Of a DNA stretch of 64,000 nucleotides, positions 7,951-20,279 are shown piece by piece. Position numbers and translations under genes: made by a program. Each line of letters begins with the position of its first letter. The stretch's first letter is position 1. Origin of the DNA: CAVSUB01 sp963816725. Its GTDB lineage: Bacteria; Acidobacteriota; Vicinamibacteria; Vicinamibacterales; 2-12-FULL-66-21. The notes beneath the pieces were generated by a model that ran no database searches, was not told the DNA's origin, and saw nothing but the letters and a program-made list of their open reading frames with translations. Where the stretch lies: contig CAWFMC010000018.1 in assembly GCA_963816725.1 (NCBI GenBank), forward strand, positions 620,001 to 684,000. Reading direction: 5' to 3'.

Positions 7951-9264
7951 CTACTCGTAGTGGAGCGCCTTGACCGGATCCAGGCCGGCGGCGCGCGCCG
8001 CGGGGTAGAGACCGAAGACCAGGCCGATGCCGACTGACACCACGAACGCCAGCACGATCGACGTCGTCGTCACGATCGTCGACCAGCCCGCCAGATAGCC
8101 GATCAGCTGCGACAGCCCGACGCCGACGATCACGCCGACGACGCCGCCGGTGAGCGAGATGATCGTGGTCTCGATCAGGAACTGGCGGATCACGTCGCGC
8201 TTCTTGGCGCCGATCGCCCGCCGGACGCCGATCTCGCGGGTCCGCTCCATTACGCTGGCGAGCATGATGTTCATGATCCCGATGCCGCCGACCAGCAGCG
8301 AGATGGAGGCGATCGCCACCATCACCATCTCGAAGATCCGCTGGGTCCGGCGCTGCTCGGCGAGCAGTTCGGCCGGTGAGACGATCGCGAAGTCCGGCGT
8401 CTCGCGGTGGGCGACCGTCAGCAGGCCGCGCAGCAGTGCCGCGGCGGCCGGGACGTCGTCGCTGGCGCGCATCTGCAGGTAGATGCCGTCGATCTCGTCC
8501 TTGTACTGCGACTGGCTGTCTTCGAGGCGGAAGATCGCTGAGTAGAGCGGCACGTAAATCAGGTTGTTGCGATCCTGGGCAGGGATGCCGGCAACGTCGC
8601 TCTGCACCGTCAGCTGCGGTCCGGCCACACCGATCACCTGGAACCACTGATCGTTGACCTTGACGTAGCGTCCGACCGGATCGTCGGCGCCGAACAGAGA
8701 GGCGGCCGCGCCCTCGCCGAGCACCGCGATGGGCTGGGCGGCCACATCCTCTGCCTGGTCGAAGAATCGTCCCGAGACCAGGCGAAGGTTGGCGATCGGC
8801 ACATACCCGGCACTGACGCCGTAGACGACCGGCGTGTCACCTTGCGGCTTGGGCAAGAGCTTCGTCGGCGTGAAGCGCTTGCGCGCGGTGGAGGTGGTGA
8901 TCCCGGCGAGATTGGCCTGGATGACGCGGTAATCCTGGAAGGTCAGGCCGGGTGACGTCTTGCGCACTTTCTGGAGCGTCTGATAGTCCGACGCTTCGCG
9001 AGCCTCCACAATCAGGTTGCGGACACCGAGCTGCTCGATGAAGGCCATCACCTCCTGCTGGGCGCCGGCGCCGATCGACAGCATCGCGACCACTGCCGCG
9101 ACGCCGAAGATCATCCCCAGCATCGTCAGCAGCGAGCGCAGCTTGTGGGCGCGCAGGTTCTCGAATCCAAGCCGCAGCTCGGGCAGGAAGTCCGTGGCCG
9201 GACGCACGCGGCTGGCGGGCAGGACGTCATCTCCGGTGACGCCGACCGGCGGGATCCCGCTCAT
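7951..9264 (-). CDS. MacB/FtsX-type ABC transporter permease
   Basis: This is a 437-residue permease. After a 35-residue cytosolic lead, the first helix (LRSLLTMLGMIFGVAAVVAML) opens a large MacB periplasmic core domain (about 67-300). Three more helices follow (about 311-333, 360-385, 400-425). The block GIGIMNIMLASVMERTREIG is typical of the FtsX family. MacB-type machines use an adaptor and an ATPase, not transport through the membrane itself, to push substrates out of the periplasm. This protein has no ATPase domain and none is encoded next to it. It is the last gene of a four-gene operon; its ATG overlaps the stop of the adaptor gene upstream by 4 bases. Confidence 0.88.
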   Translation of the reverse strand: MSGIPPVGVTGDDVLPASRVRPATDFLPELRLGFENLRAHKLRSLLTMLGMIFGVAAVVAMLSIGAGAQQEVMAFIEQLGVRNLIVEAREASDYQTLQKVRKTSPGLTFQDYRVIQANLAGITTSTARKRFTPTKLLPKPQGDTPVVYGVSAGYVPIANLRLVSGRFFDQAEDVAAQPIAVLGEGAAASLFGADDPVGRYVKVNDQWFQVIGVAGPQLTVQSDVAGIPAQDRNNLIYVPLYSAIFRLEDSQSQYKDEIDGIYLQMRASDDVPAAAALLRGLLTVAHRETPDFAIVSPAELLAEQRRTQRIFEMVMVAIASISLLVGGIGIMNIMLASVMERTREIGVRRAIGAKKRDVIRQFLIETTIISLTGGVVGVIVGVGLSQLIGYLAGWSTIVTTTSIVLAFVVSVGIGLVFGLYPAARAAGLDPVKALHYE

Positions 9265-10577
9265 CGCGTGCCCCCAGCGGCGGCCAGCGGCGAGGCGCTC
9301 GACGACCCGGGCGTTCTGGCGATTGTCGGGTCGACGAGCGCGATCTCCGTGCCGTCCGGCAGGCCTTCGATCGCGGCGCGGCTCTCGGTCCGGTTGACGA
9401 TCTTGACCTCACGCGGCTCGAAGCGATCGCCGGTCTTGACGAAGACGTGCGTCTTCCCGTTCTTCTGGAAGACGGCCTGACGCGGAACCGTCAGGGCATC
9501 GTCCACCACCTTGCCCTCGATCGTCACCTTGGCCGAGGCGCCGGCCTTCATCCGCGGGTCCGGATTGAGGAACTGGAAGGTCACGTCGAACTGGCGGGTG
9601 ACGCCGGCGGACTCGAAGAAACCGGCGCGGCTGGCGAGACCCGAGAGCGCGCCCACCTTGGCCGGGAACTTCTCTCCGGGAATCGAATCGACTTCGACCG
9701 CCGACGGCTGCCCCTCGGTCAGGTTCGCGCGATCGTTCTCGTCCACCTTGGCGCGCATTTCCATCCGGCCGGCCTCGATGACATCGGCGATCGGACGGCC
9801 GGGCCACACCGAGTCGCCCTCGCGGTACTCCGGCAGCGACATGCCCCAGATCATCATCCCGCCCATCGCGTCGCGGTTGTCCTTCACCGCCACCACGCCG
9901 GTGATGGGTGCCTTGATCGTGAGGCTGTCGATCACCTGCTCGGCGCGCTGCATCGCGAGCATTGCCTTGTTGCGCTTCTCGAGCAGGACCGCGAGCGACG
10001 CCGTGCTGGTTTCGGCACGCGACTTGACGTCCTGTTCCAGCTGCTCCAGCGCCCGCTTCGCCTCGTCCAACGTGAGCACGTTCTTCTGCGCCTCGATTGC
10101 CGGAATCAGTTCGTTCGCCGAGGCGTCGAGCTCGGCGCGCCGGACGGCGAATCGGGCCGTCAATAGCCCGACGTCGTCCTGGGCCGACTGGGCGGCGGTG
10201 TCGGCCTTCATCTTGGCAATCTCCTGCTCGGCCTCCTGCACTTCCGACTTCGACTGCTCGAGCGTGAACTGCTGATCGGCGGGATCGAACTCGATAACGA
10301 CCTCGCCTTCCTTGACCGCCGCCCCGGTCGGGACCATCTTCACCAGCCGCAGCATCCCGCCGACGGGCGGCGCCACCAGCGTCATCGTCCGGCCGGCGCG
10401 CAGGTCGCCGGTCGCGTGCACGGTGAGGCGCAGCGGACCCGTGGAGAGCCTGGCGGTCGGCACGGCGGCGCCGCGGTCGGTCAGTCGCGGCATGGCCGCT
10501 CTGGTCGCGGCCATTGCGGCGACAACGCCGGCGATCACGAGCACCAGCAGCGCGATCCGAAGCCGCGGCCGTTTCAT
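9261..10577 (-). CDS. HlyD/RND-type periplasmic adaptor, third of three
   Basis: This is a 438-residue membrane-fusion protein with an N-terminal membrane anchor (about 7-25). It then has a first lipoyl half (GAAVKEGEVVIEFDPADQ), a long coiled-coil hairpin (about 105-205), a second lipoyl half (IKAPITGVVAVKDN) and beta-barrel segments such as EGQPSAVEVDSIPGEKFPAK. Adaptors of this kind bridge an inner-membrane permease and an outer-membrane channel. A segment rich in methionine (MGGMMIWGM, about 230) lies between hairpin and barrel. The tail is serine/alanine-rich. It overlaps both neighbours by 4 bases and is therefore translated together with the permease and the other two adaptors. Confidence 0.87.
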   Translation of the reverse strand: MKRPRLRIALLVLVIAGVVAAMAATRAAMPRLTDRGAAVPTARLSTGPLRLTVHATGDLRAGRTMTLVAPPVGGMLRLVKMVPTGAAVKEGEVVIEFDPADQQFTLEQSKSEVQEAEQEIAKMKADTAAQSAQDDVGLLTARFAVRRAELDASANELIPAIEAQKNVLTLDEAKRALEQLEQDVKSRAETSTASLAVLLEKRNKAMLAMQRAEQVIDSLTIKAPITGVVAVKDNRDAMGGMMIWGMSLPEYREGDSVWPGRPIADVIEAGRMEMRAKVDENDRANLTEGQPSAVEVDSIPGEKFPAKVGALSGLASRAGFFESAGVTRQFDVTFQFLNPDPRMKAGASAKVTIEGKVVDDALTVPRQAVFQKNGKTHVFVKTGDRFEPREVKIVNRTESRAAIEGLPDGTEIALVDPTIARTPGSSSASPLAAAGGTR

Positions 10578-11860
10578 CGCTTTCTCCTGATCATCTCGGC
10601 CGCCGGCTTGCGGGTGGCGACCTTCTCGCCGGGAGCGACGCCGGATTCCACGATCGCCGACTCCTTCCCGCGCCGTGTGATCTGAACCGGCTGCTCGACG
10701 AAATCGCTGCCATCGAGCTTGTAGACGATCGGGCGTCCGTCATGTTGGAAGATCGACTCTGACGGGACCAGCACGACGTCGGGGATGCGATCGGTGGCAA
10801 TCCGCGCCACCGCGCTCATGCCGGGGCGGATCTTCGGATCGATCTCGGCGAGCAGCAGCCCCAGCTCGAAGTTGCGCGCCGGTGGCCAGCCCGACGAATA
10901 ATCCACCTTGGCCAGGACGGAGATCCGCTCGATGGTTGCCTTGAACTCGCGCCCGGGAATCGCTTCGATCCGGATCGTCGCCTCCTGGCCGACCTTGAGC
11001 CGGCCGCGATCCGCTTCATCGAGCCGTGCTTCCAGGTGCACGGACGTGAGGTCGGGCAGTTCCATGATGGCGGCCCCTGGCCACGCGCGGTCACCCTCGT
11101 GGAACTCGACCTCCTGCCCGCCCCATGGACCGCTCGCCCGATAGTTGGTCAGCACGTTGACCATCCCGGCCGCCGGCGCGCGCAGCTGCAGGTTCTGAAT
11201 GCCGCGCTCCGCGCGCTGCAGATCGAACAGCGCCTTCTCGCGCTTCCGCTTTTTGCCGGCCAGATCCGCCTCGTTCGCAGTGACGTCCGACGTGACCTTG
11301 GCCTCGAGCTCCTGCAGCTTCTGCTCGGTGTCGTTCAGCGTCAGCCTGGCCTGCTCGTTCTCGATCCGCGACACCGTGTCGCCCTTGTTCAGATCGAGCC
11401 TGGCGCGCTGGATGTTGAACTTCGAGCGCATCAGCTCGGTCGCGTTCTGCTCACGGGTGATGCGGGCCTGGGCGGTCGCCTGCTCGATCTCGGCATCCGC
11501 CTGCTTCAACTCCGACTGCTTCTCCTGCATCGTGCGCTGCAGGGTGGAGGCGTCGAAGACCACGACCACGTCGCCGGCCTTGACCATCGAGCCGTTGGCC
11601 GCGAGCTTGACAATCTGAAGGTCGCCGGATTGCATCGGCGCCGAGAGCACGATCGACTTGAGCGGCCGGATGTCGCCGCGGATCTCCATCGCATCGACGA
11701 ACTGGCCGCGCGTCACCTCGGTCGTCGGCAGGTCGGGAGCGGCGTTACTGCGGACGCGCACGAAGGCGGCGGTCACGGCGAGCGCGATGAGCAGCAGCAC
11801 GGCAATCGCGCTTTTTGGGCGGGTTCGGACCTTGGCCGCCAAACGGCCGGGGACGGTCAT
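10574..11860 (-). CDS. HlyD/RND-type periplasmic adaptor, second of three
   Basis: This is a 428-residue adaptor that starts at ATG 11860, which overlaps the stop of the upstream adaptor (ATGA). An open frame continues further upstream in the same phase, but that part lies inside the upstream gene and looks like arginine-rich out-of-frame translation. A membrane anchor (about 15-33) is followed by the lipoyl half (GSMVKAGDVVVVFDAS), a glutamine/glutamate-rich coiled-coil hairpin (about 95-210), the second lipoyl half (LQLRAPAAGMVNVL) and barrel domains (VGQEATIRIEAIPGREFKA). It is clearly related to the adaptors on both sides but not a near-identical copy, so the duplication is old. Confidence 0.86.
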   Translation of the reverse strand: MTVPGRLAAKVRTRPKSAIAVLLLIALAVTAAFVRVRSNAAPDLPTTEVTRGQFVDAMEIRGDIRPLKSIVLSAPMQSGDLQIVKLAANGSMVKAGDVVVVFDASTLQRTMQEKQSELKQADAEIEQATAQARITREQNATELMRSKFNIQRARLDLNKGDTVSRIENEQARLTLNDTEQKLQELEAKVTSDVTANEADLAGKKRKREKALFDLQRAERGIQNLQLRAPAAGMVNVLTNYRASGPWGGQEVEFHEGDRAWPGAAIMELPDLTSVHLEARLDEADRGRLKVGQEATIRIEAIPGREFKATIERISVLAKVDYSSGWPPARNFELGLLLAEIDPKIRPGMSAVARIATDRIPDVVLVPSESIFQHDGRPIVYKLDGSDFVEQPVQITRRGKESAIVESGVAPGEKVATRKPAAEMIRRKR

Positions 11861-13116
11861 CGCGGGCTCCGCGCCGTGGCGGCACGATTGCGCTCGATGA
11901 CCGCACCGTCGGTGAGGCCGGAGGTGATGACCGCCTCGTGCGCGTTCATCGACCCGACCGTCACCGTCTGATCGGCGACGTCGTTGCCTTTCCGCACGCG
12001 GACGAGCACCTGTTCGCCGTCGAACCGCAATGCATCGCGCGGCACGATGAGTGCGCGCGGCTGGCGCTCGATCTCGACGTCGAGCGACGCGGTCAGATCC
12101 GGCATCAGGTTGGGATGAGCGCCGTCGACCGCAATCAGGGCGATGAAGTTGCGCACCTTGGGCGACAGCGCCGACGTGACCGCGAGCGGGGAGATCTGGC
12201 TGACCCGGCCGGTGAACGAGAGGTCGGGATACGCGTCGAGGCCGATCCGTACCGAGAGTCCAGGTTTCAGCACGCCAATGTCCGCCTGGTTCACTTTCGC
12301 GCGCACGCGCATCGACGCGGGATTCACGACGTCGACGATCGGCATGCCGCTCCGGACCTCCTCCCCTTCCTGCACCTCCGCCATGTTGTTCGACTTCCAA
12401 ATCGAGCGGAGGACGGCCATGCCGCCAATCGGCGACTTGATCGCCATGCGATCGGCGTTGCTCTCAGCCTGGCGCATCGCGTTCTCGGCCCGGTCGCGGC
12501 GAATCTGGAGGATCCGCAGGTCGGCGTCTGCCGCGGCCCGTTTCAGGTCGTACGTCGTCTTCAGCTGCCTGACCTTGGCCTGTGCCTCTTCGAGCGCCTG
12601 GGTATTCTTCTCGGCCTGGATCTTCGGCAGCATCTCGTTCTTGAGGATCTCGAGTTGGGCGCGGCCGAGCGAGCTCTGGGCCTGCATCAACTCGCTGTCG
12701 TCCCTGGCCCGCGCGGCGTTGCCCTCCGCCTGTTTCTTGCGAATCTGCTGTTCGAGATCGTTCAGCTCGACGCGGCGATCGAGCGCATTCTTCAGCTGGT
12801 CCTGCCGATCGAACTCGACCACGAGATCACCGGCGCGGACCATGGTCCCGGGGCGGACGAGGGAGGTAATGACGAGGGACTGGTTGTTCTGCCCGGCCAG
12901 CCGAGGGGTCGAAATCGTCGTCGCTTCGACCGCTTCGACGCTGCCGGACAGACGGACCGATTTCACGAAATCGCGACGCGCGACGGTCGAGCTGGCCTCG
13001 CGTTGGTGGCCGGGCACGTCCTGCGGCGCACGCGCGAGCAGCGTGGCGGCGACAGCACCGCTCACGACACACACGCCGGCCACGATTAGTCCGAGTCGCA
13101 CCCGGGAGATGGACAT
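11857..13116 (-). CDS. HlyD/RND-type periplasmic adaptor, first of three
   Basis: This is a 419-residue adaptor and the first gene of the adaptor-permease operon. An N-terminal membrane anchor (about 7-27) precedes the lipoyl half (PGTMVRAGDLVVEFDRQDQ), the coiled-coil hairpin (about 105-200), the second lipoyl half (IKSPIGGMAVLRS) and barrel parts (KPGLSVRIGLDAYPDLSFTG). GGAG lies 5 bases before the ATG. Upstream is about 260 bases of non-coding, repeat-containing DNA before the end of metH, so the operon promoter must lie there; I could not pick one with confidence. No ATPase gene precedes it. Confidence 0.86.
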   Translation of the reverse strand: MSISRVRLGLIVAGVCVVSGAVAATLLARAPQDVPGHQREASSTVARRDFVKSVRLSGSVEAVEATTISTPRLAGQNNQSLVITSLVRPGTMVRAGDLVVEFDRQDQLKNALDRRVELNDLEQQIRKKQAEGNAARARDDSELMQAQSSLGRAQLEILKNEMLPKIQAEKNTQALEEAQAKVRQLKTTYDLKRAAADADLRILQIRRDRAENAMRQAESNADRMAIKSPIGGMAVLRSIWKSNNMAEVQEGEEVRSGMPIVDVVNPASMRVRAKVNQADIGVLKPGLSVRIGLDAYPDLSFTGRVSQISPLAVTSALSPKVRNFIALIAVDGAHPNLMPDLTASLDVEIERQPRALIVPRDALRFDGEQVLVRVRKGNDVADQTVTVGSMNAHEAVITSGLTDGAVIERNRAATARSPR

Positions 13117-13239
13117 ACGAACTCCGGATATCAGACGGCGGGATGGGTGCGGTGGTTGGTTACCGCGCGTGCACTCTATCGCAGCCAGCGGAGTTTGACA
13201 CCGGATGGGGGGAAATGGCGCGAATAAGAGCGCCTAATC

Positions 13240-13371
13240 GGCGGTCGGGGATCGGCGATCGGCGCTCGGCGGCTTCAGGCTTCAGGCTTCAGGCTTCAGA
13301 CCGCGGAGCCGAGCGCGGCGAGTGGCAGTCGGAAGAACCTCGCGATCGCCGACCGCCGGTCCCCGACCGCC
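13240..13371. repeat. Intergenic inverted repeat with an internal 7-base tandem repeat
   Basis: The arm GGCGGTCGGGG (13240-13250) pairs perfectly with CCCCGACCGCC (13361-13371). Pairing continues inward to about 25 bases with only a few mismatches. Between the arms lie four exact copies of GGCTTCA (13271-13298). The element sits between the end of metH and the promoter region of the adaptor operon. It could form a large hairpin that ends metH transcription, but it has no T-run. Similar GGCGGTCGG text recurs at about 18,175. Confidence 0.6.
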
Positions 13372-13379
13372 AACAGCTC

Positions 13380-17099
<3,720 letters not shown>

Positions 17100-17110
17100 G
17101 TGTCGTGTCC

Positions 17111-18136
17111 TCAGTGAGTGGCAGCAGCCGGTTTGGCGCCGCTCGAGCGGCGCGCGGTTTTCGATGTCGTTCTTGACATTGCGGGGCTGGCCGCAGGTTT
17201 CGTGGCGCTCGCGACCAGCACGGTGAACGCCTCGCCGGTGCGCCGCGCGCCCACCCCAACCGAGATGTTGGTAAACCCTGCGCCGTCGAGCAAAGCGGCG
17301 AGCCGTTCGTCGGTGAAGCCAAGCCAGCGGTCGCCGAGCCGCTCGCGGACCCAGGTTTCCTGATGCTCGCGCAGGTCGAGGATCAGCACCCGGCCGCCGG
17401 GCACGATGATCCGCGCCGCTTCGGCCAGCGCCCGTTGCGGATCGCGCGCGTGATGCAACGCCTGCGACAGCAGCGCGACGTCGACGCTCGCATCACGGAT
17501 CGGCAGGTGCTCGAGCTCGCCCCGCTTCCAGGTCACGTTCCGGATCCGCCGGCGCGCGGCCAGCGCCTGTGCCCGGCGCAGCACCGTCGGGGAGCGATCG
17601 ACCGCGAGCACGCGGGTCGCCCAGCGGCTGGCCTCGAGGGTCAGGTAGCCTTCGCCGCACCCGAGGTCGGCGACTTTCAAGGGCGGCAGCAACCGTCCGA
17701 GAGCCCGCGCCCATGCCGCCCAGCTCCGGCCAGGCACCAGCTGGCGCGCCTGCGTGTCAGGGCCGGCGTGGGTGTCGAAATTCTCTTTCCGCAAGCGCCG
17801 CACTTCTGCCAGCCGCACATCGTCCGCGCGGCCCGATGCGGTCTTCGCCGCCTGCGCGAAGTGCGCGTCCAGCATCGCGGCGAGCGGTCCGAACCCGTTC
17901 TGCGCGTCGGTCAGCGCCGGAGCGGGACGAAAGTATGTGAAGCCACCCTCGCGCTGCTCGCTGACCAGCCCGGCCTCCTTCAGCAGCCCGAGGTGCCGCG
18001 ACACACCCGACTGCGCGATCCCGAGGATCGACGTCAGCTCGGTCACGTTCAGCCGCTCGGCGTGCAGGACCCGCAACAGGCGCAATCTGAGCTCGTCGCC
18101 GAGCAGCCGGAACAGCGCGGGCGCATCCACATACAC
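17111..18136 (-). CDS. ArsR-family regulator fused to a SAM-methyltransferase-fold domain (SahR-like)
   Basis: This is a 341-residue two-domain protein. Residues 5-75 form an ArsR winged helix (VTELTSILGIAQSGVSRHLG). Residues about 130-260 form a Rossmann methyltransferase fold with the SAM loop DLGCGEG (157-163) and LLSQALHHARDPQRAL. The cysteine metal-site motif of classical ArsR sensors is absent. This architecture next to metH matches the SahR regulators of Proteobacteria, which sense S-adenosylhomocysteine and control the methionine cycle; that match is from memory. The tail (about 305-341) is lysine/serine/alanine-rich and disordered. The frame opens at GTG 18136. The promoter suggests transcription begins near 18131, so GTG 18130 (two codons later) may be the true, leaderless start. 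Confidence 0.85.
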   Translation of the reverse strand: MYVDAPALFRLLGDELRLRLLRVLHAERLNVTELTSILGIAQSGVSRHLGLLKEAGLVSEQREGGFTYFRPAPALTDAQNGFGPLAAMLDAHFAQAAKTASGRADDVRLAEVRRLRKENFDTHAGPDTQARQLVPGRSWAAWARALGRLLPPLKVADLGCGEGYLTLEASRWATRVLAVDRSPTVLRRAQALAARRRIRNVTWKRGELEHLPIRDASVDVALLSQALHHARDPQRALAEAARIIVPGGRVLILDLREHQETWVRERLGDRWLGFTDERLAALLDGAGFTNISVGVGARRTGEAFTVLVASATKPAASPAMSRTTSKTARRSSGAKPAAATH

Positions 18137-18137
18137 G

Positions 18138-18167
18138 AATATATATGGGTGGATGCTGAGATGTCAA
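18138..18167 (-). promoter_or_regulatory. Near-consensus promoter of the SahR-like gene and metH, with TA-rich dyad
   Basis: On the minus strand a perfect TTGACA (18162-18167) is followed by TATATT at 18 bases (18138-18143) or TATATA at 16 bases (18140-18145). In such a GC-rich region this is striking. The -10 box lies directly against the first codon, so the transcript should start about at codon 2-3 with no leader. The self-complementary TATATAT stretch could also be the core of an operator for the regulator itself, which would shut off its own operon. Confidence 0.7.
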
Positions 18168-18450
18168 AGGCTCGGCGGTCGGGCACCGGCGGTCGGCGGC
18201 TGGGGCACTGGAGGCTGGGGACTTGGGGTTCAGGAGTTCTGTCAACATTCGCGGTTCAGGCTGCCAAGCCGTCCAACTGAACTTCCCATGCCAGAACCGC
18301 TGTAGTATCTGGCCCGTTTGTACCCCCGAGCGCCCAGTCGCCGAGCGCCCGGTGCCGAGTCCGCCAATCCCGAGTCCCGGCTCCCGTAAGCGAGCCCCGC
18401 CAGGGGCGAAGCGCCAAGTAAATGAGATAGCATCCCCGCGCGCCTCAGTG
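18168..18450. other. Non-coding spacer with simple G/C/T repeats
   Basis: About 280 bases between the SahR-like promoter and the cupin gene. The left half holds variants of GGCGGTCGG and GGCTGGGGCACTGG-type text, and the right half holds CCGAGCGCCCAGTCGCCGAGCGCCC with direct repeats of GCCGAGCGCCC and CCGAGTCC. I see no open frame with coding character and no recognisable RNA gene. A cupin promoter must be here but I could not identify it. Confidence 0.5.
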
Positions 18451-18469
18451 GCGCTGGAGGACATTGGAC

Positions 18470-18937
18470 ATGAAACTGATCGCTTTCGTTCCGCTGCTCG
18501 GGGCGCTGCTCATGCAGTCGGGTACGCCCGCGCCGGGCAGCGTCCGCATCTGGACCGCGAAGGACATGCACGCGAAGGCAGAGGAGCTCTCCAAGAAGCT
18601 GGATGCCATCAAGTACGCCGGTGAGCCGCAGGGCACCGACGGCAATCGGACGTTCTCGATCGCGCACCGCGAAGGGTCCGGGATGGCCGAGGTCCACGAC
18701 GCCGTCGCGGACATCCTGGTGATCTCGGAAGGGCAGATCACCTTCGTCTATGGCGGAACGGTGGTCGATCCGAAGACCTCGGCGCCCGGTGAGACGCGCG
18801 GCTCGGGCATCACCGGCGGGACGGAAGTGCAGCTCGGGCCCGGCGACATCATGCACATCCCGGCCAAGATCCCCCACCAGATGAAGCTGGCACCAGGCGT
18901 CAAGCTCACCTACTTCGTCGCGAAAATCGTACAGTAG
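18470..18937 (+). CDS. Secreted cupin-domain protein
   Basis: This is a 155-residue protein with a short signal-like N-terminus (KLIAFVPLLGALLMQSG) and one cupin barrel. The barrel has the pattern H-x-D (VHDAVADILVISEGQ) and, later, LGPGDIMHIPAKIPHQM, whose histidines would bind a metal. The protein may be a lyase, oxygenase or binding protein; the family alone cannot decide. ATG 18470 has GGAGG 9 bases upstream; an in-frame TTG at 18464 is too close to that site. The gene is followed 49 bases later by a DUF2911 gene in the same direction. Confidence 0.75.
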   Translation: MKLIAFVPLLGALLMQSGTPAPGSVRIWTAKDMHAKAEELSKKLDAIKYAGEPQGTDGNRTFSIAHREGSGMAEVHDAVADILVISEGQITFVYGGTVVDPKTSAPGETRGSGITGGTEVQLGPGDIMHIPAKIPHQMKLAPGVKLTYFVAKIVQ

Positions 18938-18986
18938 GCAGGACGCACGCCGCACCTCGCGGCGCGCATTCTGGAGGCGACTCGAC

Positions 18987-19535
18987 ATGCGATATGGCAG
19001 ATACAGCCTGGCCCTCGCCCTCGCGGCGGTGCTGACGACGACGATGACGGCGCAGAAGACGACGCCGATGGGAACCGGCGGCGGCGGGAGCCCGCACGAG
19101 AAGGCCGAGTGGACGATCGACGGCGCGAAACTGTCGATCGAATACGGCCGGCCGTCGCTCAAGGGCCGCCCCGAGGCCCAGCTGATGCCGGCCGGACAGC
19201 CGTGGCGCACCGGCGCGGACGTCGCCACGATCCTCACGACCGACAAGCCGCTGAAGTTTGGGTCCCTCAGCGTGCCGGCGGGCAGCTACACGATCAACAC
19301 GCAGCCGGGCGCGGAGTGGCAGCTGATCCTCGGCAAGCTCGGCGATCCGAAACAGTGGGGTGTGCCCTACAAACCCGAACTCGAGATCGGCCGCGCGCCG
19401 ATGAAGGTGGCCAAGACCAAAGCGCCAGTCGAACAGTTGACGATCGCGATCGACGACACCCCCGCCGGCGCCACCCTGCGCGTCGAGTGGGGCACGACGA
19501 GCGCGAGCATCCCCTTCACTGTGGGCAAGGCTTAA
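18987..19535 (+). CDS. Secreted DUF2911-family protein
   Basis: This is a 182-residue protein with a signal peptide (RYGRYSLALALAAVLTTTMTA). The blocks LSIEYGRPSLKGR, WRTGADVATILTTDKPLKFG and VPAGSYTINTQPG are typical of DUF2911, a family of exported proteins of unknown function common in Acidobacteria and Bacteroidetes. It probably acts in the periplasm or outside. A GGAGG site (18972-18976) lies about 10 bases before the ATG. It is likely co-transcribed with the cupin gene. Confidence 0.82.
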   Translation: MRYGRYSLALALAAVLTTTMTAQKTTPMGTGGGGSPHEKAEWTIDGAKLSIEYGRPSLKGRPEAQLMPAGQPWRTGADVATILTTDKPLKFGSLSVPAGSYTINTQPGAEWQLILGKLGDPKQWGVPYKPELEIGRAPMKVAKTKAPVEQLTIAIDDTPAGATLRVEWGTTSASIPFTVGKA

Positions 19536-19598
19536 CGCTCACGGCTGACGGCTGATGGCGTCGGCCGGGGACGAATCGTTTCGCCCCGGCTGACGCGC

Positions 19599-20276
19599 TT
19601 ACCCCTCCCACGTGACGCCCAGCTCCGCGAGCAGCGGGCGCAACCCCATGACGTCGAGCGTCAACTCGCCTTTCGCCAGACGCGCCTTGACCGCGGTTTC
19701 CTTGTCGCGCCGCTGCTCGCCGAGCGTCGCCGCATCCTCGGCGCGCACGCGAGGTACGACCATGACGCCGTCGCGATCGCCGATGACGATGTCGCCCGGG
19801 TGCACGGCGAGACCCGCGCAGGTGATCGGCAGGTTCACCGAGCCGGCTGCCGCCTTGATCGTGCCCTGCGAGTAGACCGCGCGCGCCCACACCGGGAACT
19901 GCATCGCTTCGAGCTCGGCGGTGTCTCTGACGCCGGCGTCGAGCACCAGCGCCGCGACTCCCAGCGCCTGACATGAGGTCGCCAGCACGTCGCCGAACAT
20001 CCCGTCCACCGACGGGCTCATCGTCGTCACGACCAGGACGTCCCCCGGCTGGACGACCGAGAGCGCGGCGTGGATCATCAGGTTGTCGCCGGCCGGGCAC
20101 AGCACCGTCACCGCACTGCCGGCCGTTCGCGCCTGCGGATAGATCGGTCTGATCGCCGGTTCGAGCAAGCCGATGCGCCCGAGCGCTTCGTGCACCGTCG
20201 CGACACCGAGCTCGCCGAGAACACGAATCGTTTCCGGATCAGCGCGCGGAATGTTGCGGACGATGGGGTGGGGCAT
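19599..20276 (-). CDS. RraA-fold aldolase, LigK-like (4-carboxy-4-hydroxy-2-oxoadipate aldolase family)
   Basis: This is a 225-residue RraA-like protein. It has the family motif R117-D118 followed by ELEAMQFPVWAR, the pocket glycine block GDVLATS (95-101) and GDRDGVMVVPR. Blocks such as GVATVHEALGR, IRPIYPQARTAGSAVTVL and YSQGTIKAAAGSVNLPI resemble the LigK/ProA class II aldolases, which split 4-carboxy-4-hydroxy-2-oxoadipate into pyruvate and oxaloacetate in aromatic-acid breakdown. Other RraA-fold proteins are plain decarboxylases or ribonuclease inhibitors, so the substrate is inference. No other protocatechuate-pathway gene lies nearby. A repeat-rich spacer of about 190 bases separates it from the DUF1080 gene upstream. 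Confidence 0.8.
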   Translation of the reverse strand: MPHPIVRNIPRADPETIRVLGELGVATVHEALGRIGLLEPAIRPIYPQARTAGSAVTVLCPAGDNLMIHAALSVVQPGDVLVVTTMSPSVDGMFGDVLATSCQALGVAALVLDAGVRDTAELEAMQFPVWARAVYSQGTIKAAAGSVNLPITCAGLAVHPGDIVIGDRDGVMVVPRVRAEDAATLGEQRRDKETAVKARLAKGELTLDVMGLRPLLAELGVTWEG

Positions 20277-20279
20277 GTT

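Noticed and set aside
11861..12400. Upstream extension of the second adaptor to 608 residues
   Set aside because: The extra part is out-of-phase translation of the first adaptor; the ATG at 11860 overlaps that gene's stop and begins a proper membrane anchor.
17100..17110. Cobalamin or SAM riboswitch directly ahead of metH
   Set aside because: Only 11 bases separate metH from the SahR-like gene, so there is no space; regulation is more likely by the regulator.
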